Positions 25,128-31,323 of a stretch of DNA of 64,000 nt are shown here, in pieces; positions within the stretch are counted from its first letter, which is position 1, and each line of letters opens with the position of its first letter. The position numbers and the translations under genes were made by a program. The notes beneath the pieces are model-generated. The model had not been told where the DNA came from and did not search any database. It saw only the letters and a list, made by a program, of their open reading frames with translations. The stretch is from NCBI GenBank assembly GCA_015689705.1, contig WVSN01000006.1:62001-126000 (forward strand), in the 5' to 3' direction. This DNA is from Rhodobacterales bacterium HKCCE3408 (GTDB taxonomy: Bacteria > Pseudomonadota > Alphaproteobacteria > Rhodobacterales > Rhodobacteraceae).

Positions 25128-25228
25128 GGAAGCACACGCGCGCTCACAAGGCGCGGAGATCTCTGACACATCGCGCCCGCCCGCGCCTCTCCGCCCCCAT
25201 CTCGGGGCCATCAGACAGGAGACGCGCC

Positions 25229-25312
25229 ATGCCCCAGGGTCCGAAAACCCCGCATCAGGACCGCCGCCCCCGGCCGAAGCCCGTCCGCTTCACCGACTGG
25301 GCGGCGCTGTGA
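25229..25312 (+). CDS. Micro-protein 3 of the DWA-ending tandem family
   Basis: A 27-residue ORF, MPQGPKTPHQDRRPRPKP then VRFTDWAAL. AGGAG is seven bases before ATG 25229, within TCAGACAGGAGA, the same 12 bases found before micro-protein 1. Its TGA overlaps the GTG start of the following membrane protein gene (GTGA), a classical translational-coupling arrangement and the strongest sign that this tiny ORF is read. Function unknown. Confidence 0.65.
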   Translation: MPQGPKTPHQDRRPRPKPVRFTDWAAL

Positions 25313-25686
25313 TCCGCGCTCTCATCGCCGGCCTCGCGGCCGCGCTGATCGTGCCGGTCGCGGCCTATCTCGGCCTCGGCCAGGCGCTCGGCGCACATCC
25401 GTTCTGGGACGTCCAGACCGCGTGGATCGGCGCGGCGATCGGGCTTGTCGCGGGGCTTGTCTTCGCCCGTCTGCCGGGAAAAGCCGTTCTGCCCGCCTTT
25501 GCGCTACTGGCGCTCGGCGCATGGGGCGCCGCCGCCTGGGGCAAAGCCCGCTTCGCCGCCAGCTTCGCCGACGACCGCTTCGCGGGTCAGATCTGGTATG
25601 TCGGCTTCATTCTCGCGGCCGCCGCCGCGGCTGCGTGCCTCGTCTCGGCCGCCCTGCGGCTCAGCTTTCCTCGGCGCGCATCGTGA
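25309..25686 (+). CDS. Small integral membrane protein, function unknown
   Basis: A 125-residue protein with four probable membrane segments: LIAGLAAALIVPVAAYLGLG, WIGAAIGLVAGLVFARL, AVLPAFALLALGAWGAAAW and VGFILAAAAAAACLVSAALR. Starts at GTG 25309, overlapping the stop of micro-protein 3. No conserved polar motif is obvious. Position suggests it is expressed with the micro-proteins. The last 26 bases overlap the convergent lipoprotein gene. Confidence 0.6.
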   Translation: MIRALIAGLAAALIVPVAAYLGLGQALGAHPFWDVQTAWIGAAIGLVAGLVFARLPGKAVLPAFALLALGAWGAAAWGKARFAASFADDRFAGQIWYVGFILAAAAAAACLVSAALRLSFPRRAS

Positions 25687-26023
25687 ACTGGACCGGCAGC
25701 GCGCTGTCACCCTGCCGCCAGACGCCCGAGAACGACGTCGCGCCGACCGAATTGACCTCGATCACCGCGCCCGGCACGACAATCTCGTCCTCGACGATCT
25801 CGACCTCGCCGGTCGTCGTCTCGGCCACCCCGTCGCACTCCGCGTCGAACAGGTAGTCGACCCGGTCGCGCCGGCCGAACTCCAGCACCGCGCAGCCGCC
25901 GCCCACGCTCGCGTCGTAGGTGCCGTCCACGATCGACAGGACGGGGGCTTGTTGCGGGTCGCGCAGTCCGCAGGCGGACAGCACGGCAAGGCCCGACACA
26001 GCAACGATAATTCCACGGATCAC
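25661..26023 (-). CDS. Small putative lipoprotein
   Basis: A 120-residue protein with a lipobox (LAVLSAC, acylated Cys18) after a hydrophobic N-terminus. The mature part is acidic and rich in short beta strands (VDYLFDAECDGVAETTTGEVEIVEDEIVVPG), with Cys pairs that could form a disulphide in the periplasm. I do not recognise the family. Overlaps the end of the membrane protein gene on the opposite strand by 26 bases. Confidence 0.65.
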   Translation of the reverse strand: MIRGIIVAVSGLAVLSACGLRDPQQAPVLSIVDGTYDASVGGGCAVLEFGRRDRVDYLFDAECDGVAETTTGEVEIVEDEIVVPGAVIEVNSVGATSFSGVWRQGDSALPVQFTMRAEES

Positions 26024-26156
26024 GACGGCGTCTCCCAGCGCAGAAGGCGCTCAGACGCTTTCACCCCGGCCCCGGCTTGTCAACCTGCGCCCGAAGCGCT
26101 TGGTGCCCCGCTCCGATCCCGCTACGATCCGGTCCGACGCAGGAGGGAGGTCATCC

Positions 26157-26681
26157 ATGCGCATCGCAGCTCTTGCGGCCCTCGCCCTGGCCGTCGCCGC
26201 GCCCGCCCCCGCGCAGGACGCGGCGGAGATGGAATTCGCCATGGCGCTTTTCACCGGTATCAACCCGCAATCAATCTCCTTCAACCGCGAGGTCTGCGGC
26301 TACATCGTTCGCCATCCTGACGGCCGGATCGACTCCACAAAGCACTCCTGGGGCACCGAAGCGTCCTGCGCCAACCTGCCAGCGCCCGACGGCGTGGTCG
26401 TCCTGTCCTCGTGGCACACCCATGCCGCCTGGGGCCGGGGCTACGACGGCGAGGTCCCGTCGCTCATCGATGTCGAGGGCGACATGCGTTCGGGCATCAA
26501 CGGATGGGTCGGCACCCCGGGCGGCCGGCTGTGGTTCATCGACGGCCGCACTGGCCACCTGCGGCAGGTCTGTGGCCGCGACTGCCTGCCCTCGGACCCG
26601 AACTTCTTCCCCGAGGAACACGGGCCGGTAGAGAAGGAATACTCGCTCGAGGAACTGCGCGCCCGCTTCGGCGAGGGCTGA
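26157..26681 (+). CDS. Secreted DUF4329 protein with JAMM-like metalloprotease motif
   Basis: A 174-residue protein with a signal peptide (1-20, AALAALALAVAAPAPAQ). The core matches DUF4329, a JAB/MPN-fold family best known from Rhs-type toxins: Glu45 in REVCGYIV, HTH (His87, His89) and SxxD (Ser102, Asp105), i.e. the E...HxH...SxxD zinc set of JAMM peptidases looks intact. Here it is a stand-alone periplasmic or secreted protein without an Rhs shell or an obvious immunity gene. AGGAGGGAGG precedes ATG 26157. Confidence 0.72.
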   Translation: MRIAALAALALAVAAPAPAQDAAEMEFAMALFTGINPQSISFNREVCGYIVRHPDGRIDSTKHSWGTEASCANLPAPDGVVVLSSWHTHAAWGRGYDGEVPSLIDVEGDMRSGINGWVGTPGGRLWFIDGRTGHLRQVCGRDCLPSDPNFFPEEHGPVEKEYSLEELRARFGEG

Positions 26682-26782
26682 GGCCGGCTTGATCCAGAGC
26701 AATGCGCGGGCCCGCTCTCGCGATCAGTGTCGGTTCTGTCGGCACGCCCCGATTCGGGCGGCCGTCGCAACAGGAGCCAACG

Positions 26783-27112
26783 ATGCCCGACACGACCCGA
26801 GACACGGCCACGCCGAAAACCCGCCTTGAAACCCGCCTCACCGAACTTCGCACCCGGCTGAAGCTGCTCGAACATTCGCTCGATCAGCCGATGGACCGCG
26901 ACGTCGAGGAACGCTCGGTCGAGCGCGAGGACGACGAGATGCTCGAGGAACTTGGCCAGGCCGGCCTGCAGGAGATCGAGGCCATCGAGGCCGCCCTCGC
27001 CCGGATCGAGGACGGCACCTACGGCATCTGCGTGAGCTGCGGCGAGCAGATCTCGCCCGAACGTCTCGAAGCCGTGCCCTACGCCGCCCTCTGCCGGACC
27101 TGCGCGAACTAG
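26783..27112 (+). CDS. DksA/TraR-family C4 zinc-finger protein
   Basis: A 109-residue protein: N-terminal helical hairpin (TRLTELRTRLKLLEHSLDQP and an acidic second helix) and a C-terminal zinc finger CVSCGEQISPERLEAVPYAA with a closing CRTC. DksA-type proteins enter the RNA polymerase secondary channel. It is shorter than canonical DksA (about 150 residues), so it is probably one of the DksA-like paralogues rather than the main ppGpp cofactor. Start ATG 26783 with AGGAGCC upstream. Convergent with the cytochrome gene. Confidence 0.85.
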   Translation: MPDTTRDTATPKTRLETRLTELRTRLKLLEHSLDQPMDRDVEERSVEREDDEMLEELGQAGLQEIEAIEAALARIEDGTYGICVSCGEQISPERLEAVPYAALCRTCAN

Positions 27113-27121
27113 CGACACGGC

Positions 27122-27493
27122 CTAGCGGGAGGCGTCGTCCATGGGCATTCCGGCGACGATCCATTCTTCTATAAGAGCTATCTCGTCGTCCGGCAGCGGG
27201 CGGCTGAGAAACGGCATCCGGGGCGTACTCTCGCCCCGCAGACGCCGCATCAGCTCGCTGCCCGTGGCATCGCCGGGCAACAGGACGGGCCCCCGTTCGC
27301 TCCCGGTCAGGGCGGCGTCGTAATCGTCCAGCCGCAACCCCCGCGACGCGCCGGCAACCGCCGAATGGCACATCGTGCATCTCTCCACGAAGATCGCACT
27401 GACATCCGCCCAGACAGGCGGCGCTGTTTCGTCCGCGTGGGCGGCGAAAGCTGCAAGAAGTGCGGCGACCATGAACGACGTTCGGGCCGGCAT
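27122..27493 (-). CDS. Periplasmic cytochrome c-type domain protein
   Basis: A 123-residue protein with a signal peptide (SFMVAALLAAFAAHA) and one heme site CTMCH in IFVERCTMCHSAVAG. The surrounding pattern (RGLRLDDYDAAL, LPGDATGSELMRRL, RMPFLSRPLPDDEIALIEEWI) is that of planctomycete-type cytochrome c (PSCyt1/DUF1587-like) domains, with methionine in RMPF as probable sixth ligand. Electron-transfer partner unknown. Ends nine bases from the convergent DksA-like gene. Confidence 0.78.
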   Translation of the reverse strand: MPARTSFMVAALLAAFAAHADETAPPVWADVSAIFVERCTMCHSAVAGASRGLRLDDYDAALTGSERGPVLLPGDATGSELMRRLRGESTPRMPFLSRPLPDDEIALIEEWIVAGMPMDDASR

Positions 27494-27667
27494 GATGCCT
27501 CCAAAACAAGAGCCTCACGGCCGTGCTGCCGACTCGTGACCGTGGACCGATCATAGCAGAACTCACCGGCCATACGGGATTCGAACCGGATGTCCCGTTT
27601 TCGTGATATTCTGGGGTGCCGACACGAGCATCACGCTCGCCCGACTCGGCACAATGGGAGGGGAAAG

Positions 27668-28246
27668 ATGAAGAAGACGGCAATCGTGGTGCTGCTTGCT
27701 GCGATGGCACCGATCTCGGTCGCGGCCGAGGACGTTGATCTCGATGCGATGCGCGCAAACGTGGAAAGGTACCGGGACATCAACGTGGCCCTGGCCGATG
27801 GCTACATAACGCCGGACAACCATTGCGTCTCGGCAGAGGGGGAGGGACTGCCGCCCGAACTGGGTGCGATGGGGGTTCACTACATTCACCCGGCTATGCT
27901 GCAGATCACTGCAACCGAGCCGCGCGTGGATGGGACATCGACTTACACGGACTGGACGCAACCCTCGATCCTGATCTACGAGCCGCAGGCTGACGGTTCG
28001 ATGGAACTGGTGGCGGTCGAGAACCTCGTGTTCGAGGCCGCGTGGGAGGGCGCGGGACTGGGCGATGCACCGGTTCTGAACGGCCGGACCTGGGATCACA
28101 TGGCCGATGACCCGAACACCGCAGGTGACGAGGCCCATGGGTTCATGCCCCACTTCGACCAGCACGTCTGGTTGTTCCGGGAAAACCCGATGGGCATCCT
28201 GATGCCGTTCAATCCGAACGTGACCTGCGAACACGCGGGCGGCTGA
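27668..28246 (+). CDS. Secreted conserved hypothetical protein
   Basis: A 192-residue protein with signal peptide (AIVVLLAAMAPISVAA). Conserved-looking blocks are GAMGVHYIHPAM, PSILIYEPQADGSMELVAVE and the C-terminal FDQHVWLFRENPMGILMPFN, with several histidines that could bind metal. I recall similar periplasmic proteins annotated only as hypothetical. ATG 27668 follows GAGGGGAAAG. A terminator-like hairpin lies 27 bases after the stop. Confidence 0.65.
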   Translation: MKKTAIVVLLAAMAPISVAAEDVDLDAMRANVERYRDINVALADGYITPDNHCVSAEGEGLPPELGAMGVHYIHPAMLQITATEPRVDGTSTYTDWTQPSILIYEPQADGSMELVAVENLVFEAAWEGAGLGDAPVLNGRTWDHMADDPNTAGDEAHGFMPHFDQHVWLFRENPMGILMPFNPNVTCEHAGG

Positions 28247-28272
28247 CGCGCTCGGGATCTCTGAAAAAAGAC

Positions 28273-28297
28273 ATCGAGGCGCCCATCGCGCCTCGAT
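28273..28297. terminator. Terminator-like hairpin
   Basis: Perfect 10-bp stem ATCGAGGCGC / GCGCCTCGAT with a CCATC loop. On the left it is flanked by AAAAAA, so on the minus strand the stem is followed by a T-run (GTCTTTTTT). On the plus strand, where the neighbouring gene lies, only CATAACC follows. It may act in both directions. Confidence 0.6.
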
Positions 28298-28418
28298 CAT
28301 AACCTGAAACCTCGCCCGGACACTGGGACAGCGTCAGCAGAACCGCCCCCACGTTTCCCGCGATCCGCAACCGCCCGGCCTGTGATATGCTCCTCTCAAG
28401 ATTGACGGGGGGACAGTC

Positions 28419-29636
28419 ATGGCACGCTTGAGGATCGGCATCGCCGGGGCCGGGATCGGTGGCACATTTGCCGCGCTGTCGCTGCTGAAAACCGGCCACG
28501 ATGTCAGGCTATACGAACAGGCCGGGCAGGTGCGCGAGGTCGGCGCCGGCATCCAGATCAGTCCCAACGCCTCACTCGCGCTGCACGAGCTCGGCCTCGC
28601 CGACGCTCTCGCCGGGCTCGGCGTCCGGCCCGAAGCGTGGCACCAGCGCCGGTGGGATGACGGCCGAACTCTCCTCCGGACACCGCTCGCCCGGGTGATG
28701 GAAGCCGAATTCGGCGCGCCGCACTACCAGATGCACCGCGCCGATGTGCTCGAAACCCTGATCGGCGCTCTGCCCGACGGCATCCTCCACCCGGCCCACA
28801 AGCTGACGGGCTTCGACGACTCCGGCGACCGCGTGACGCTCCGCTTCGCCAGCGGCGAAACCGCCGAGGTCGATCTCCTCATTGGGGCCGACGGCATCCA
28901 TTCGACGGTCCGCGAACAGCTCTTCGGCCCGTCCGATCCGCATTTCACCGGCTGCGTCTGCTATCGCGGGCTGATCCCGTTCGACCGGATCGCCCATCTG
29001 GACATACCGGTCGAGGCGCAGGTCTGGATGGGGCCGGGCAAGCACTTCGTCCACTATTACGTGCGGAACCGGGAGCTTTTGAATTTCGTCGCCGTCATCG
29101 ACCAGGACACCTGGCAGGCCGAGTCCTGGACCGAGGCCTGCGACCCATCCGAGGCGATCATTGCGTTCGGCGACTGGCACCCGCAGATCGGCGGCATTCT
29201 CGCCGCCGTGGACGAGACCTTCGTCTGGGCGCTCTTCGACCGGCGGCCGATGCAAGCCTGGAGCCGTGGCCGCGTCACCCTTCTCGGCGATGCCTGCCAT
29301 CCGATGCTGCCCTTCGTCGCCCAGGGCGCGGCCCAGGCGATCGAGGATGGCGCAACGCTGGCGACCTGCCTGTCCGGGCCAGATGCCGGCGATGTCGCCG
29401 GCGCACTCCGCGACTACGAAAGCCTGCGCATCCCGCGCACGTCGAAGGTGCAGTCGCTCGCCGCCGGCAACAAGCAGCGCTTCCACATGCCCGACGGGCC
29501 GGACCAGGCCGCACGCGACGCCGAGATGGCCCGGAACGTCACCGACTGGTCGCTGAAGAGCGTGGCCTGGCTCTACGGGCACAATGCCTGGCAGCCAGAG
29601 GCACCTGCGCCGGCTGCCGGCGCTGCGCACACCTGA
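28419..29636 (+). CDS. FAD-dependent aromatic monooxygenase (salicylate hydroxylase-like)
   Basis: A 405-residue group A flavoprotein monooxygenase. Seen: Rossmann GAGIGG (10-15), the DG motif LIGADGIHSTVRE and the second FAD motif RVTLLGDACHPMLPFVAQGA. The motif set is that of salicylate 1-hydroxylase and 3-hydroxybenzoate 6-hydroxylase. It would use NAD(P)H and O2 to hydroxylate an aromatic acid. No ring-cleavage gene is adjacent, though the protocatechuate genes are 26 kb away. Start ATG 28419; the upstream hairpin separates it from the preceding gene. Confidence 0.85.
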   Translation: MARLRIGIAGAGIGGTFAALSLLKTGHDVRLYEQAGQVREVGAGIQISPNASLALHELGLADALAGLGVRPEAWHQRRWDDGRTLLRTPLARVMEAEFGAPHYQMHRADVLETLIGALPDGILHPAHKLTGFDDSGDRVTLRFASGETAEVDLLIGADGIHSTVREQLFGPSDPHFTGCVCYRGLIPFDRIAHLDIPVEAQVWMGPGKHFVHYYVRNRELLNFVAVIDQDTWQAESWTEACDPSEAIIAFGDWHPQIGGILAAVDETFVWALFDRRPMQAWSRGRVTLLGDACHPMLPFVAQGAAQAIEDGATLATCLSGPDAGDVAGALRDYESLRIPRTSKVQSLAAGNKQRFHMPDGPDQAARDAEMARNVTDWSLKSVAWLYGHNAWQPEAPAPAAGAAHT

Positions 29637-29824
29637 CGACGTCCCCCGCCGCCGCCCCTCGGGCCGCGATCGGCCGGACACGGCGGCGTGCTATAAGGGT
29701 CGAGTTACCGGGAAGAGGGTATTTGCCCCGTCTCGGACCGCCAGACGATCGGTATTGACGGGTTTCGAACGCGGGTATCACGTTACGTCACGCGGGTTTG
29801 CCCGCGTGGAGGGGGGATGCAACA

Positions 29825-30706
29825 ATGTGGATCGATCCCGAAATCGCGGGCTACGTCGACGGGCCTGGCGGACGCACCTGGTATCGGCAGAACGGGCAAC
29901 AGCCAGCGCGCGCGGCCGTTCTGGGCATTACCGGCGGACCGGGGATGTCGCATCACTACTTGATGGCGCTTGCGACGCTCGATGATCTGCAACCCGTCGT
30001 CCTGTACGACCAGCTCGACACCGGAAACTCCGACCGGCCGGGCGACCGGTCGAACTGGACCATCGAATACTACGTCGATGAGATCGAGCGGGTGCGCGCG
30101 GCATCGGGATTCGAGAAAGTTATCCCGGCCGGTCATTCCTGGGGCGGCCTCCTGGCCTACGAATACGCCCTCAAATATCCCGATCGCACGGCAGGGCTTG
30201 TCCTCGTCAGTCCCTGCCTGAGCGCCGAACGGTGGTGCAACGATGTCCAGGAGCTGATCGCCAGGCTGCCCGAGTATCTGCAGCGGCTCATCCGGGAATG
30301 CGAAGCCGACGACGACTTCGACAACCCGGGCTATCAGCACGCGAACGAAGTGTTCATGAAGCGACACGTCCGGCGCAAGGGAGAGAGGCCCCCGCACCAT
30401 GCGAGGTCGGGCGAGTTGTTCAATGACGCGATGTACAACCACATCTGGGGACCAAGCGAGTTTACCGCGCGGGGCGTCATCCGCGACTACGACGGTCTCG
30501 ACAGGATCGGAGAGGTATCGGCACCCGTGCTCTTCGTCTGTGGTGAATATGATGAGGCCCGGCCCGCGACGTTGCGCGACTTTGCCGCGATGATGAAAGA
30601 CGCCACCGTCGTCGAGATCCCCGAGGTGGCCCACCTGTCCTTTGTCGAAGATGAACCTGCCTTCCTGGATGTCGTCCGGGAATTCCTCGAGCGCCGCTTC
30701 CCTTGA
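29825..30706 (+). CDS. Proline iminopeptidase-family alpha/beta hydrolase (S33)
   Basis: A 293-residue alpha/beta hydrolase. Seen: the oxyanion HGGPG-equivalent ITGGPGMSHHY, the strand YDQLDTGNSDRP (DQxGxGxS type), the nucleophile elbow GHSWGG, an acid in VCGEYDEARP and His in VAHLSFVE. This set defines S33 peptidases that release N-terminal proline or other small residues. The first His of HGGPG is replaced by Thr, which is unusual. GGAGGGGGG lies nine bases before ATG 29825. Cytoplasmic. Confidence 0.82.
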   Translation: MWIDPEIAGYVDGPGGRTWYRQNGQQPARAAVLGITGGPGMSHHYLMALATLDDLQPVVLYDQLDTGNSDRPGDRSNWTIEYYVDEIERVRAASGFEKVIPAGHSWGGLLAYEYALKYPDRTAGLVLVSPCLSAERWCNDVQELIARLPEYLQRLIRECEADDDFDNPGYQHANEVFMKRHVRRKGERPPHHARSGELFNDAMYNHIWGPSEFTARGVIRDYDGLDRIGEVSAPVLFVCGEYDEARPATLRDFAAMMKDATVVEIPEVAHLSFVEDEPAFLDVVREFLERRFP

Positions 30707-30924
30707 GCGACGTTGCTTAGGCCGGCAGGCGCCACCCTACGCGCAACACGGTCCGTCTGCCGAGCCGGTCTTGGCGATGGTCTTGCTCATGCCCTGTGCA
30801 GGCGACCAATCGGTCGTCTGAGCGAAAGAACGGCTGTTCTAGGCAGGCCCAAAACGAACCGTCGCAAACGGCGCGGCTCCGGCACCACTGTCGAAAACAC
30901 TCAATCAGCCTCTGAGCACAGACA

Positions 30925-30954
30925 GCCTGGCCGGGTCGAAAATGCCGGCCAGGC
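30925..30954. terminator. Hairpin between convergent genes
   Basis: Perfect 10-bp inverted repeat GCCTGGCCGG / CCGGCCAGGC with a 10-base loop containing AAAAT. It lies ten bases beyond the stop of the DUF4242 gene (minus strand) in the 258-base gap between convergent genes. No T-run on either side. The rest of the gap shows no gene. Confidence 0.55.
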
Positions 30955-30964
30955 CCACTCTGCG

Positions 30965-31237
30965 TCAGTAGTGAAAGTACGGGTCCAGAACACGTACCTC
31001 GGTGATCCGGTCCACAGGCAGCCCGTTCTTCTCGGCCGTCTTGCGGATGGCCTCCGGCGACGGGCCATCGTAGATGCAGAAGGTGTGCTTCTTGTCGGTG
31101 GTGACGTAGGAGTGGATCCAGGTCACGCCCTTCTCGGCGTTGTTGCCCACGACCGTTTGCGCGACCTCGTTACCCTGCTGCGTCGGTGGCAGCCCGAGCC
31201 CGTCGGGAAAGGTGCGCTCCACAAGATATCTCGCCAT
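30965..31237 (-). CDS. DUF4242 protein
   Basis: A 90-residue ferredoxin-like small domain: MARYLVERTFPDG, GVTWIHSYVTTDKKHTFCIYDG and PEAIRKTAEKNGLPVDRITEV are the DUF4242 pattern. Members are often annotated as possible nickel-binding; the function is not established. GGAGG lies nine bases before ATG 31237. It follows the LAL regulator on the same strand with an 86-base gap, and such regulators often sit beside DUF4242 genes, so control by the neighbour is plausible. Confidence 0.82.
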   Translation of the reverse strand: MARYLVERTFPDGLGLPPTQQGNEVAQTVVGNNAEKGVTWIHSYVTTDKKHTFCIYDGPSPEAIRKTAEKNGLPVDRITEVRVLDPYFHY

Positions 31238-31323
31238 CTGTCGGTCCTCCAATTCTGATGGATGACGCGATGGTGCAGCCATTCCCGTCAGGCGGCATCG
31301 GAGACACCCACCCATTTTGCGCG

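Noticed and set aside
27575-27598. GGTTCGAATCCCG on the minus strand, resembling a tRNA T-arm or an att remnant
   Set aside because: The T-stem does not pair properly, no acceptor stem, anticodon arm or CCA end can be built around it, and the bases are better explained as a small hairpin (ACGGGA / TCCCGT).
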